A stretch of 64,000 nucleotides of DNA from Prevotella sp. (GCA_017847725.1 JAGAXW010000010.1:1-64000), one strand, 5' to 3'. Numbered from the stretch's first letter, positions 8,423 to 19,103 are shown. Made by a program: numbers and translations. Notes: generated by a model not told the origin, from the letters alone.

Positions 8423-9919
8423 ATGACAAACGTTATGAAGCATCCGGCCCGCTACATCCTGCTGCTCACCCTCGCCGCCGTCTCCCTCGGCATGCAGGGC
8501 GCCGACAGCCCGGCGACAGACTCGCCGGACCGCTACACGGCCGAGCAGCTCATGGAGCAGGGGCGCACCTACTTCGAGCAGCGTAAGGCCGACGAGGCGC
8601 TGCGCTGCTTTACGGCTGTCACCAAACACTACGAAAACGGCGATTCCATCGGAAAAACAAAGCTTACTATCCGCGCACTGAACAACATCGCCTGCGTATA
8701 CAAATACTTCTACTACGACTATATCAAGGCCTACGACTACTTCACCAAGGCCTACCGCCTGTGCGAAGCTACTGGGGACGAGGAGTTTCTGCCCATCGTC
8801 ATGGTCAACCTGGGCGACCTTCTCAACGACTACGGCATCAATAGCAGTTCGCAGGTCATGTCGCAGCAGGCCCAGGAGATTTTCGACAAGTGCATGGAGC
8901 ATGCTGCCGCCAGCGGCAACTGGGAGCTGATGGTGACGGCCTTCTTCAACCTGTCGAACCAGAACTACACACTCGACCTGAAACGCTACGAACGCCTGTT
9001 AGACAGCCAGATACCCGACTCTACACCCGACCTTGAATACGTACGGCTGCAATACCGCGGACTGGAGCAGCTGCAGCAGGGGAACTACGCCCGAGCCCGC
9101 GAATACTTCATGCGCCAGCTGCCCGCCGTCAGCGCCCGCTGGGAGCCAGAGCGCGACACGCTGGCCACCTACATGAACATCGCCTACACCTACCGCATGG
9201 AAGGCGACTACCGCCGCGAGACGCTCTACCTCGACAGCGCCCTGCAGCTGGCCGTGGCCAGCAACGTCAGCGACCAGGCCGCCGGCATCCGCCACCAGAT
9301 AACCGAGGCACAGGCTCACGAGCTCAGCGAGCGCCAGCTCATCCAGCAGATGGCCATCCTCTTCATCGGCATCGTGCTGCTCATCGTCATAGGCTCCGCC
9401 ATCCTCCTGTGGCGCAAGAACCGCCAGCTGAGCAGTCGCAACCGCAGCCTCTACGAGAAAAACCGCCAGCTGCTGTACGCCGAACAGCAGGAACAGCAGT
9501 TGCGCAAGGAGTACGAAACCGGCAAGTACAGCCGCAGCAGCCTGAACGACGAGCACCGCTCCACCCTCCTTTCGCGCATCCAGGATCTGCTGAGCGACCC
9601 CGAGGTGTTCTGCCAGCCCGACTACACACTGGCCAAACTTGCAAAAATGGCCGATTCCAACACAACCTACGTGTCGCAGGCCGTCAACCAGCGCTACGGC
9701 ACGGCATTCAGCAACCTGCTGGCCAGCCTGCGCATCAAGGAGGCCTGTCGCCGCATGGTCGACGAGCAGGGCCACTACAGCCAGCTCACCATCGAGGCCA
9801 TTGCCACCAGCGTGGGCTTCAAGTCGCGTACGGCTTTCATCAACGCCTTCAAGCGGGAGGTCGGACTGACGCCCTCGGAATACCTGCGCATCGCCCAAAG
9901 CCAGAAAAACGAACTGTAA
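8423..9919 (+). CDS. Transmembrane TPR sensor with cytoplasmic AraC-type DNA-binding domain
   Basis: The 498-residue protein has an N-terminal signal (RYILLLTLAAVSLGM), tetratricopeptide-like helices from about residue 30 to 300 (for example MEQGRTYFEQRKADEALRCF), one membrane helix near 306-332 (MAILFIGIVLLIVIGSAILL), a short basic and coiled segment, and a C-terminal AraC/XylS helix-turn-helix (about 400-495, with TIEAIATSVGFKSRTAFINA). The topology suggests a periplasmic TPR sensor controlling DNA binding on the cytosolic side, a one-component design frequent in Bacteroidota. The ligand is unknown. The start may be 8423 or 8435; the latter gives a more typical signal peptide (MKHPARY). Likely targets are the divergent protease gene or the large surface-protein genes downstream. 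Confidence 0.85.
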   Translation: MTNVMKHPARYILLLTLAAVSLGMQGADSPATDSPDRYTAEQLMEQGRTYFEQRKADEALRCFTAVTKHYENGDSIGKTKLTIRALNNIACVYKYFYYDYIKAYDYFTKAYRLCEATGDEEFLPIVMVNLGDLLNDYGINSSSQVMSQQAQEIFDKCMEHAAASGNWELMVTAFFNLSNQNYTLDLKRYERLLDSQIPDSTPDLEYVRLQYRGLEQLQQGNYARAREYFMRQLPAVSARWEPERDTLATYMNIAYTYRMEGDYRRETLYLDSALQLAVASNVSDQAAGIRHQITEAQAHELSERQLIQQMAILFIGIVLLIVIGSAILLWRKNRQLSSRNRSLYEKNRQLLYAEQQEQQLRKEYETGKYSRSSLNDEHRSTLLSRIQDLLSDPEVFCQPDYTLAKLAKMADSNTTYVSQAVNQRYGTAFSNLLASLRIKEACRRMVDEQGHYSQLTIEAIATSVGFKSRTAFINAFKREVGLTPSEYLRIAQSQKNEL

Positions 9920-10003
9920 ACCTACACCACCAGCTATCCGCCAGAGCGTGCTATTGCTGGGGCACGCCATCTTATTAATGTGCGCGTAAAACCCCTTGTT
10001 TCG

Positions 10004-10087
10004 CCCAAATTTGTAAATGTGAACAAATTGGGATATGTACGTATGCGCGTGGTATCTTACCGTTTTTGTATTTTTGCACCCAATTTG
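10004..10087 (+). promoter_or_regulatory. Promoter region of the giant secreted protein with three CCCAAnTTTG-type half-sites
   Basis: The -7 box is TATTTTTG at 10069-10076; no clear -33 TTTG is present. Three copies of one motif surround it: CCCAAATTTG (10004-10013), the inverse CAAATTGGG (10024-10032) and CCCAATTTG (10079-10087), the last at the expected transcription start. The region 9920-10159 holds no gene. The absent -33 box and repeated sites suggest an activator- or repressor-controlled promoter. Confidence 0.5.
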
Positions 10088-10159
10088 ACTTTAATCCGAA
10101 AGCAAAACGTCAAAATTTAGATAAAAACAAAACTAAAAACATAATAAAAATAAACGATT

Positions 10160-13100
10160 ATGCAGTATTTTACACAACGAATCAAGAGCACCTGGGTGCT
10201 CACCCTGCTCCTCGCCTTTGTCATGAGCATCGGCGGAGCCAGTCCGACACGGGCAGCCATTCAGACAGACTACAGCACCGACTTTTCCGGTTGTTCTTCC
10301 GACAACCTCCCAATCGGCTGGAGCACATCAACCAACGGAGAGAATGCAGGCACTACAGCCTGGACCTATTCCTCATACTACGGATATTACATCTCGTCTT
10401 GGGCTTCCACCAACAGCAAAGCCATGATTACGCCAGCCGTCTCCGGTCAGGTAACAATCAAGACTGCCATCTATAGTGGTGACAGCTACACATTCAAGGT
10501 CTACAAATACACTGAGAATGCAGGCGACTACGTACAAGGAGACGAAATAGCCATCAGCGAGGCCATCACAACGAGTGAGACAACCATCTCGTTTAACGTT
10601 GATGAACAGACGCACCTTGGTATCATAGCCAAGAACATTGAGTTGCACAGCTTTGCCGCTGCGTCGGCAGAGATTCCCGAAGTAAGAGCACTGTCGATTA
10701 CGGCGTTCTCCCGTACATCAGCTTACTCTGTTACTGCCGGAGAGGGTAACGTATTTGATGCAGATTTCTCTGTCACCGTGAAGAACAACGGTAATGTAGC
10801 GTTGACTGCCGAAGAGGTGAGCGTCAGCATCCAGAACTCCGACGGCAGCATTGTATATGCCACAGCCAATGCAACCGAAGCTCTGGCTGCCGGCTCGTCA
10901 GTCAGCATACCCGTATCTGCCACTGGCATCGACGCTGGTGCAGGCGGGTACATCTATTTCTATGCGAAAGAGAATCTCACCAACACCAAATACTCGAATT
11001 CTGCATACATCAGCGTGACAGCCTACATAGCAAAATTTGCTTTCTACTATGGCAGTTCGCAGATATCTGAAGGAACGTTGCAGAACTACGGTTTCATAAA
11101 AGCCAGTTCGGCTGGCACTTATACCATCAAGAATACCGGAACGGCACCGCTGCACGTCACGAGTATTACAGCACCAGAGGGATGGACCGTCAGTCCCTAT
11201 GCAGATTTTGATATAGCCGCTGGAGCCCAAACAGATGTCACCGTACAACTCAACGTAACCGAAGGAAACTACGACAGAAGGAATGGCGATCTTACCATTA
11301 CACATGATTTAGGCACCTATACAGTTCCTGTCGACGGTGTAGCTATAAATCCCGACAAACAATATTTTGACTTTAGCGACAATCAATTCCCTACCGGATG
11401 GACGGCAGGCTCAAACTGGAGTGCCTCCAATGGCTATGCCAACCAGTCAAGCTGGAATACCGCTACCGATCTCGTCACAAGCAACATTCAGGTAGAGGCA
11501 GGCGAGAAGTTCTATATTGAGGCAAGATCTAAAGGCTCATCTTATGATGGACTGAAGATTTCATACAAAAAGAGTGGAGAAACCGACTGGACGGAGGTGC
11601 TTGACTTGAGCGACGCACTTACTACGACAAAAGCTATCTATGAATTCTCAATTGCCACTGCTGGCACATATACCATTCAGTTTGCCGGCAAATATGTTGA
11701 AATCCATAAGATATACGGAGGCGAACAGCCCAATGAGCCTATCTTCGACTTCACGGCTGCCGACTACGACTTCGGCATCATTACAGAGAACACTTCAAAA
11801 ACATTTACGATTCAGAATCTTGGCAAGGCAGACTTGACGGGTCTGACAGCCGAAGTGACAGGTAACTTCACCGCCGACGTAGCCGCCAGCATCGCAGCCA
11901 AAGGCAGCACAGACCTGACGATTACAGCAAAAGCAGAGGCCAAGGGAGCACAGACTGGCGTTGTCACCATCAAGGTGCTCGGCGAGGAGAAGGCTACATT
12001 CAACGTCAGCAGCTTTATCACCGACGACAGCAAGTTCTTCGAAAACTTCAGCGGCAACTCACTGCCTAACGGCTGGGAGGTAACAGGAAAAGCAGAGGCA
12101 TGGTCCTTTGATGAAGGAACAGCCAAGAGCTCTTACTCTTCTACCAAAGGCTATCTTGTCACACCCGCACTAAGCGTGGAGGGGACTACTGATGCGCTCG
12201 TATTCCAAGCCAAGTCAACTTATAACGGTTCTGTAACCATTAAAGTAGAAAAATCAAAAGATGGCCAAACATGGACTGCATGTAAATCCATTAGCCTGAC
12301 AAGTGCAGACAAAGACGTTCTTAAATTACACACTATTGACGGATTAGAGGCCGGAAGCTACCAGTTCCGCTTTGAAAATGAAGACTACACCATCACCTTC
12401 ATCAATGGCTTCCACCTCAACAACAATGCCCCGAAGCTGAGCATCTTTGCCGACGAGGCTGCTACAGAGGCCATCACGGGCGATGTGACGAAGGACTTCG
12501 GCTGGACGACCACCGACCAGACGGCCACCTATTATATTAAGAACACGGGTACGGGCACGCTGAGCCTGACACTGGGCGAGCAGCCTGCCGGCTTCACCGC
12601 CGTACTGGGCCGCAACACGTTGGCCAAGAACGAGCAGACCACGCTGACCGTCAGCATGGCCGCAGAGAACAATGAGGGCTACCACACGGGCGACATCACG
12701 CTGACCGCTGCCGACGAGGCAGGCTCGTTCAAGGTGACTGCCAACGGCGTGGTAGTGAACAACGAGAAACTGTACGTCAACTTTGCCGGACAGGACACCG
12801 ATGTGCCCGCCGGCTGGACGAAGAACAACTGGTCGGTAACGGCTAACGCCAACGGCTACATCGCTTCCGGTTCGAGCAGCAACGACCTGATAACGGGCAA
12901 GCTGACCGTCACGGAGGGCGAGCAGCTCATCATCTCCGCATCGGGCGACGTAAGCAGCTACTATAGTCCCACCACGCTGACCTACAGCACTTCTGAGGAC
13001 GGCGAAACATGGTCGGAGGCACACGACATCGCCTCGACGCTGAAGTCTACCAGCACCTGGTACACCATCGCCATCAAGGACATCCCCGCCACCACCAAGT

Positions 13101-16100
13101 ACGTCAAGTTTACTGGTAAGAACGCCTACATCCAGCGCATCTACGGCTTCAAGGCCTTCACGCAGGCCATCATGACCACCGACGCCGCCGACTATGACTT
13201 CGGCAACGTAACGGAGGCCACGGAGAAAGTCTTCAAGGTGAAGAACGAGGGCAGCGCCCCACTGACGAACCTCGCCGCCGTGCTGACCACCGGCACCGAC
13301 TATGAGGTGGCCGTCGGCAAGACGACGCTGGACATCAACGAGGAGACAACCGTCACCGTCACCCAGAAGTTCGACATCGAGCACCTGGGTGCCAAGAGCG
13401 ACGTGCTGACCATCTCGGCCGACGATCAGACCGACGTCGTCATCAACCTGAGCGGTCAGACCCGCGACGGCTCGAAATACTATGCTGCCGCTCCCACGCT
13501 GACGGCAAACAAGTTCAGCGCTCCTGCCCTGAAGATTGCTGCCGGCGAGACGATAACCTTCGACGTGAAGGGTACCACCATGACCGAATTCTCCGTAGAG
13601 TACACCACCGACGGCGGCCTCACCTGGCAGAAGAAGGACGACTATAACATCGCGTATGGCGACAACAAGGGACTGAGCCTCTCGCTCGGCAATACCGAGG
13701 AGGTGACCGCCTGGATAGTGTTCAACGTCCACGTAGCAACGCTCACCAACGTCTATGGCGGCACAGAGACCACCGCTCCGCTAATCAGCATCACGAAGGA
13801 CGGCAACGCCATCGTGAACGACTACACCTACGACTTCGGTACCCTGACTACCGCCGACGCCACCATGACCTTCACCGTGAAGAACGAGGGTTCGGCAGCA
13901 CTGCAGTCGACCGTCGAGGCCACCGGCGACATCAATGCCACGCCTGCCACGCTCAACGTGGCTGCCGGCGAGACACAGGACATCATCGTGACCCTGCCCT
14001 ACGCAGCACCCTACGGTGTCAAGACGGGCAGCATCGTCATTACCTCTGAGGGCGGCGTGGGCACCGTGACACAGAAATTCAAGGGACGCACCCTCGACGA
14101 GACGGCTTTCGACCAGGACTTCGCCGCAGGCAGCATACCTGCCGGCTGGTACAACGGCGGCTGGACCATCGCCACCGACGGCTACGCCCAGAACATGAGC
14201 GAAACCATCTACGACCTCATCAGCGAACAGCTGGAGGTGAAGACCGCCGACGAGGTGCTGACCTTCGACGCCAAATACCTCTCCGCCTACGGCAACAGCC
14301 TGGAGGTGAGCTACTCTACGAATCGCAAGGAGTGGACGCCGACCAGCGCTATCACGCTGGCCAGCAACTTCCAGACTGTCAGCATCGAGGGTGTGCCCGT
14401 AGGCAAATACTACCTGCGCTTCCGCGGTGTCTGGGCAGCCATCGACAACCTGAAGGGCTGGCACAAGACCGCAGCTCCTGAGCACGACATCTACGTAGCC
14501 AAGAGCAACATCCCCAATGGCGACCTGACACCGGGCGAGCAGGTGGAGCCCACCATCGACGTGGCAGCCCTGCGCTCCAACGAGACCGTCACCGCCGAGC
14601 TATACTTCGGCGAGGAGAAGGTAAAGGAGACTACCGTTGACGTGGCCGTCGGCAAGACCGAGACCATCACCATCGCAGCCAACGCTCCCGCTACGGAGGG
14701 CAACTACGACGTATATATTAAGGTAAGTGCCTCGGGCCTCAGCGACGAGACCGAGAAGACCACCATCAAGGTGGCCCACCGCCATGAGCTGGCCATCAAC
14801 GCCTTCACCCGCGACGGCGAGGGCAACATCGAGGCCAACGGCGAGAATAAGTTCGACGCTACGTTCAAGGTTACTGTCAAGAACAACGGCACGGCTACTG
14901 AGAACGCCACTGTCAACATCATGCTGGACGACGTACTGGTAGGTACGACGACCCTTGAAAACCTGGCTGCCAACGCGGAGCAGGAGGCTATCGTCAACGC
15001 CACAGGCATCCATGCCGGAGAGGGCGGCGAACTGACCTTCAAGGCCGTCGCCAAACTGGGTGAGACAACATTCACCACGGAGACCGTGGTCACCATCAAC
15101 GTGATTGCCGCCGCTCCGAAGTTCGCACTCTACAAGAATGAGACCACTGTCGAGAACAACACTGTTGTCGACTTCGGCATCACGAGCGCTGCGGCTGCCG
15201 AGACCTACACCATCAAGAACGAGGGCAACGCCGCACTGACCCTGAACAGCATCACGGCTCCCGAGGGCTTCACCGTAACACCTGAGCTGACCGCTGACAA
15301 CAAGACCATCACCGTCGGCGCATCGCTCGACATCACCGTGACGATGACGACCGCCACCGGAAAGAAGTCGGGCAACGTCGACATCAAGTACCAGGTGGCC
15401 GGCGAGGAGAAGACCTTCACACTGGCCGTCAAGGGCCGCACCGTGCCCGAGGGCACCTGGGTGGAGACCTTCGACGCCGACAACATGCCGGAGGGCTGGA
15501 TGAACAGCGGCTGGAGAGTATCAATAGACAACAGCATCTACAGCAGCGACGCCACCAGCACGCTTATTACGCCGCGCCTGTCAGCTACCAAATATCAGAC
15601 GTTGAACTTCGACATCGTCAAGAACAACGACAATGCCGAGCTGACGGTGGAGATTTCTACCGACCGCCAGAACTGGACGATTGTCACCGGCATCGCCAGC
15701 ACCGTCGGCGAGAAGAGCATCCAGGCTCCTGCCACCGGCAACTACTACATACGCTTCACGGGCAGGTACATCTATCTGGACAACTTCATCGGCTGGAAGA
15801 AGACCGTCGTTGACCACGACCTGATGATTACCACGTCGGACATCCCCGCCACAGCTACGGTGAACAACAGTTACTCGGCTACCGTCAACGTGAAGGAGCT
15901 GGCCGGCAAGAACGAGCACGTAGTAGCTACGCTGTACGTCGACGGCCAGGCCGTGGCCACAAGCGAGACGACCGACATCAATGCCGGCAGCACAGGCTAC
16001 TTCACGCTGAAGTACACACCATACGAGGCTACCGAGACTGCCGTCAAGGCATACGTCGAAGTGAAGGTGGCTGACACCGACTACAGCGTGAAGACCGCCG

Positions 16101-16522
16101 AGCAGGACCTCACCGTAGAGGCTGAGAGCGGCGAGTATGAGACGCTGACGGGTACCGTCACCGACGAGAACAGCCAGCCTGTGGCCGATGCCATCATCAC
16201 CGTAACGGCCACCAAGTCCGACGGCACCGTGGTGAAGTACACCACTACGACTGGTGCCGACGGTAAGTTCTCGGTCGACATCTATCAGACCAGCCTCAGC
16301 TACACCGTCAAGGCGGTGAAGGGCGAAAAGTCTGTGGAGAAGGACATCAACAACTTCGACGAGGTGTCGCTGATGTTCGACTTCGGTACCGGCATCCGCG
16401 CCATCCTGATGGAGAAGGGCCTCGACGGCACCGTCTACACGCTCGACGGCCGCCGCGTAGAGAACCCCGTGAAGGGCCGACTCTACATCGTCAATGGAAA
16501 GAAAATCATATTCAAGAAATAA
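10160..16522 (+). CDS. Giant secreted multi-domain repeat protein (2120 aa)
   Basis: A signal peptide (about 1-34, cut near TRAAIQ) is followed by an alternation of two beta-domain types. Jelly-roll, cleaved-adhesin-like modules with an F-x(2-9)-P-x-GW core begin near residues 39, 402, 626, 871, 1315 and 1767. Ig-like modules of the 'YDFG..T......F.VKNEGSAPL' type begin near 290, 528, 757, 1002, 1205 and 1651. A CARDB-like stretch lies near 1440-1650 and a carboxypeptidase-regulatory-like domain near 2000-2070. The C-terminus (TLDGRRV, then GRLYIVNGKKIIFKK) is a type IX-like sorting tail. No catalytic motif is seen, so adhesion or glycan binding is the likely role. Bases up to about 12,420 are clearly AT-richer than the rest. 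The next gene follows after 13 bases. Confidence 0.82.
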   Translation: MQYFTQRIKSTWVLTLLLAFVMSIGGASPTRAAIQTDYSTDFSGCSSDNLPIGWSTSTNGENAGTTAWTYSSYYGYYISSWASTNSKAMITPAVSGQVTIKTAIYSGDSYTFKVYKYTENAGDYVQGDEIAISEAITTSETTISFNVDEQTHLGIIAKNIELHSFAAASAEIPEVRALSITAFSRTSAYSVTAGEGNVFDADFSVTVKNNGNVALTAEEVSVSIQNSDGSIVYATANATEALAAGSSVSIPVSATGIDAGAGGYIYFYAKENLTNTKYSNSAYISVTAYIAKFAFYYGSSQISEGTLQNYGFIKASSAGTYTIKNTGTAPLHVTSITAPEGWTVSPYADFDIAAGAQTDVTVQLNVTEGNYDRRNGDLTITHDLGTYTVPVDGVAINPDKQYFDFSDNQFPTGWTAGSNWSASNGYANQSSWNTATDLVTSNIQVEAGEKFYIEARSKGSSYDGLKISYKKSGETDWTEVLDLSDALTTTKAIYEFSIATAGTYTIQFAGKYVEIHKIYGGEQPNEPIFDFTAADYDFGIITENTSKTFTIQNLGKADLTGLTAEVTGNFTADVAASIAAKGSTDLTITAKAEAKGAQTGVVTIKVLGEEKATFNVSSFITDDSKFFENFSGNSLPNGWEVTGKAEAWSFDEGTAKSSYSSTKGYLVTPALSVEGTTDALVFQAKSTYNGSVTIKVEKSKDGQTWTACKSISLTSADKDVLKLHTIDGLEAGSYQFRFENEDYTITFINGFHLNNNAPKLSIFADEAATEAITGDVTKDFGWTTTDQTATYYIKNTGTGTLSLTLGEQPAGFTAVLGRNTLAKNEQTTLTVSMAAENNEGYHTGDITLTAADEAGSFKVTANGVVVNNEKLYVNFAGQDTDVPAGWTKNNWSVTANANGYIASGSSSNDLITGKLTVTEGEQLIISASGDVSSYYSPTTLTYSTSEDGETWSEAHDIASTLKSTSTWYTIAIKDIPATTKYVKFTGKNAYIQRIYGFKAFTQAIMTTDAADYDFGNVTEATEKVFKVKNEGSAPLTNLAAVLTTGTDYEVAVGKTTLDINEETTVTVTQKFDIEHLGAKSDVLTISADDQTDVVINLSGQTRDGSKYYAAAPTLTANKFSAPALKIAAGETITFDVKGTTMTEFSVEYTTDGGLTWQKKDDYNIAYGDNKGLSLSLGNTEEVTAWIVFNVHVATLTNVYGGTETTAPLISITKDGNAIVNDYTYDFGTLTTADATMTFTVKNEGSAALQSTVEATGDINATPATLNVAAGETQDIIVTLPYAAPYGVKTGSIVITSEGGVGTVTQKFKGRTLDETAFDQDFAAGSIPAGWYNGGWTIATDGYAQNMSETIYDLISEQLEVKTADEVLTFDAKYLSAYGNSLEVSYSTNRKEWTPTSAITLASNFQTVSIEGVPVGKYYLRFRGVWAAIDNLKGWHKTAAPEHDIYVAKSNIPNGDLTPGEQVEPTIDVAALRSNETVTAELYFGEEKVKETTVDVAVGKTETITIAANAPATEGNYDVYIKVSASGLSDETEKTTIKVAHRHELAINAFTRDGEGNIEANGENKFDATFKVTVKNNGTATENATVNIMLDDVLVGTTTLENLAANAEQEAIVNATGIHAGEGGELTFKAVAKLGETTFTTETVVTINVIAAAPKFALYKNETTVENNTVVDFGITSAAAAETYTIKNEGNAALTLNSITAPEGFTVTPELTADNKTITVGASLDITVTMTTATGKKSGNVDIKYQVAGEEKTFTLAVKGRTVPEGTWVETFDADNMPEGWMNSGWRVSIDNSIYSSDATSTLITPRLSATKYQTLNFDIVKNNDNAELTVEISTDRQNWTIVTGIASTVGEKSIQAPATGNYYIRFTGRYIYLDNFIGWKKTVVDHDLMITTSDIPATATVNNSYSATVNVKELAGKNEHVVATLYVDGQAVATSETTDINAGSTGYFTLKYTPYEATETAVKAYVEVKVADTDYSVKTAEQDLTVEAESGEYETLTGTVTDENSQPVADAIITVTATKSDGTVVKYTTTTGADGKFSVDIYQTSLSYTVKAVKGEKSVEKDINNFDEVSLMFDFGTGIRAILMEKGLDGTVYTLDGRRVENPVKGRLYIVNGKKIIFKK

Positions 16523-16535
16523 CAAACAACAAACT

Positions 16536-19103
16536 ATGAACAAGAAAAAAATATTTGCAGGGGCGCTGGCAACAATGCTGGCCCTCCCTGCCATCGCTCA
16601 GGAGCCGGTGACCATCATCGGTAACCTCATCAACTCCTACAGCTTCGGCAGCGACCCCAGCGGCAGCCAGAGCGGCAACGGCTGGCACCAGACCTCTGTA
16701 GGCAATGGCGCCACCATCGGCGAGGAAGGCTCAGCCACCTCGACAGGTCCGGCCAACATCGGCCTGATGTCTATTAAGACCTCGCCAGTGACAACAGCAG
16801 AAATCGGACGCTGGTCGAAGACAGAAGCGGCCCTGGTAACGGAAAACACACAGGCCATCAGCGACTTCGACTGGCACATCCGCGACCACGTGATGTACGG
16901 CAACGCCGGCGGCGTGTATGTCGGCGGCAACACCTACTATTCGTTCTTCATGACCGAGTCGGATGCCGGCGCCGTCAACGACAGCGAGTATGGCAGTGAG
17001 ACCTACATCGTCAAGGTGCGCAAGTACACATGGGACGGCGTCGATGCCAACGGCCTCTACACCAACGTCAAGCGACAGGAGGTGGGCACCATGACCACAC
17101 AGCCCCTCGACCTGACCTACGACCCGCTGAACGACATCATCTACGGTATCTTCTACGACGGCAATGCCTATAAGATAGGTACCCTCGACATCGACGAGAC
17201 CGCCAAGAAGTTCACCATCAGCTACATCTCAAAGGAAGGCATCGTATGGGGTGCCCCCCAGTGCATCGCCATCAACTCGCAGGGCGAGCTGTATGCCATC
17301 GATGCCAGCGGCAACATCTACCGCGTCAGCAAAATTGACGGAGCGCTGACCACCATCGGCAACTTAGGCTTCAAGAGCCAGCAGATGCGCATGTCAGCCA
17401 CCTTCGACCTGCGCACCGACAAGCTCTACTGGATAGGTTTCCTCAACGACGGCAAGAACAGCAACGACACCAGCGGCACCAACACCGTGCTGCTGCCCTC
17501 ACAGGGCGGCCGTGACACGGGCCTCTATGAGATAGACACCAATACCGGCACTGCCACGCTGGTGGGCGAGCTCTATCAGCCCATCAATATAGTAAGCGTT
17601 GATCAGGCCAGCGGCAAAGTTGTCTATGGCGGCTACCGCGGCCTGCAGATGACGGGCATCTACGTCGACGGCAGCTTCACCCGCAAGGACGTTGACCAGC
17701 GCATCATCATGCGCAACTATCCCGCACAGCTGACGGCCGGCCAGCAGGGCACCGTCAAGGTGAACATCAAGAATATCGGTAACAACAAGGTGCTGGCCAA
17801 GAACTACAAGGTCAACCTCTATGTCAACGACCAGCTGGTAGCCACCATCGACCGCGACGACGACACTCAGCCCGTCAACAACCTGGAGGTCAACGACAGC
17901 CAGGAGCTGGAGTTCACCTTTACCGCTCCCTCCACGGGCAATGTGGTGCGCGTCTATGCAGAAGTGGTGAACGAGGGCGACGAGGAAGCCCGCAACAACA
18001 AGACCGAGGTGGCAGAAATCGTGCTGCTGAGCGGCAAACTGCTGCCCACCGTCGTGCTGAGCGGCGAGCAGCAGGGCAACGGACTGACCATCACATGGCA
18101 GGACCCCAAGGGCCATATACTGGACGGTGCTGAAGACTATGCCGCCTTCACCTACAACGGTCTGAACAAGTGGACCATGGTAGACGGCGACAAGGGCTAC
18201 ACCCAGAAGCCCAGCAACAGTTTCTCGACCATCGACTATCCCAACTGGAACACGCCGAAGGCCTTCATCGTGATGGATCCCGTAAAGGCCGGCTTCGGTC
18301 GCCAGTCGGAAGCCGACGGACAGCGCTTTGCGCCCCATAGCGGCAACCAATACTTTGCCGGTTTCCTGACCGCCAAACCCGAACTGGGAGAGGTAGACTG
18401 TGACGACTACATGGTATCGCCCGAACTGAGTGGCGAGGCACAGACTATCTCGTTCTGGGCCAAGGGCTACAAGGGCACCGTAACAGCAGGCTACGACACC
18501 GACATGCGCTTCAACGAGACCATAGAGGTGCTCTATACCACCGATGCCGACAACCTGGACCCGACGACCTACACGGTAGCCAAAGAGACCTTCACCATCA
18601 ACGAAGATGCCTGGGAGCAGTACACCGTCAGCCTGCCGGCCGGCGCCAAGCACTTTGCCCTGCACCGCAACACGAAGAAACGTGAGACCATAGAACAGGA
18701 GGGCAACCTCGTCGAGGTTCCCGGCACCGGCAGCTTCGTGATGATGATTGACGACATCGAGTTCCAGAGTCTGCCCCAGACCGTGACAGGCTACAAAATC
18801 TATCGCAACGGCACACAGATACAGACCGTCGGCAGCAACGTGCTGACGTACACCGACGACCATGCCAGCGACACCGACACCTACACCGTCACAGCCATCT
18901 ACGGCGAGGACGAGTCGAATCCCTCGAACCCCGTGAGCATCAACACCCTGACCGACATCCGTGAGGCTATGGTGAGCAGCGCCGTGACAAGCGAAAAACC
19001 AGCCTACTTCAACCTGCGCGGCCAGCGTGTTCAGCACATGGACCGTCCGGGTCTCTACATCATCCAGCAGGGTGGCAAGACCCGCAAGGTGGTGGTGAAG
19101 TGA
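16536..19103 (+). CDS. Secreted propeller/jelly-roll protein with sorting tail
   Basis: The 855-residue protein starts MNKKKIFAGALATMLALPAIAQ, a signal peptide; an upstream in-frame start inside the previous gene is rejected. Residues about 130-400 show repeated propeller-like strands (LDLTYDPLNDIIYGIFY, IAINSQGELYAID, FDLRTDKLYWIGF). A CARDB-like domain follows near 410-500 (KVNIKNIGNNKVLAKNYKV), then a jelly-roll domain near 530-760, a fibronectin-like segment (VTGYKIYRNGTQI), and a C-terminal tail (FNLRGQRV, then GLYIIQQGGKTRKVVVK) resembling type IX sorting signals. It lies 13 bases after the 2120-aa gene and is surely cotranscribed, so the pair likely acts together at the cell surface. 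No enzyme motif is visible; a carbohydrate-binding or adhesion role is inferred. Confidence 0.78.
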   Translation: MNKKKIFAGALATMLALPAIAQEPVTIIGNLINSYSFGSDPSGSQSGNGWHQTSVGNGATIGEEGSATSTGPANIGLMSIKTSPVTTAEIGRWSKTEAALVTENTQAISDFDWHIRDHVMYGNAGGVYVGGNTYYSFFMTESDAGAVNDSEYGSETYIVKVRKYTWDGVDANGLYTNVKRQEVGTMTTQPLDLTYDPLNDIIYGIFYDGNAYKIGTLDIDETAKKFTISYISKEGIVWGAPQCIAINSQGELYAIDASGNIYRVSKIDGALTTIGNLGFKSQQMRMSATFDLRTDKLYWIGFLNDGKNSNDTSGTNTVLLPSQGGRDTGLYEIDTNTGTATLVGELYQPINIVSVDQASGKVVYGGYRGLQMTGIYVDGSFTRKDVDQRIIMRNYPAQLTAGQQGTVKVNIKNIGNNKVLAKNYKVNLYVNDQLVATIDRDDDTQPVNNLEVNDSQELEFTFTAPSTGNVVRVYAEVVNEGDEEARNNKTEVAEIVLLSGKLLPTVVLSGEQQGNGLTITWQDPKGHILDGAEDYAAFTYNGLNKWTMVDGDKGYTQKPSNSFSTIDYPNWNTPKAFIVMDPVKAGFGRQSEADGQRFAPHSGNQYFAGFLTAKPELGEVDCDDYMVSPELSGEAQTISFWAKGYKGTVTAGYDTDMRFNETIEVLYTTDADNLDPTTYTVAKETFTINEDAWEQYTVSLPAGAKHFALHRNTKKRETIEQEGNLVEVPGTGSFVMMIDDIEFQSLPQTVTGYKIYRNGTQIQTVGSNVLTYTDDHASDTDTYTVTAIYGEDESNPSNPVSINTLTDIREAMVSSAVTSEKPAYFNLRGQRVQHMDRPGLYIIQQGGKTRKVVVK

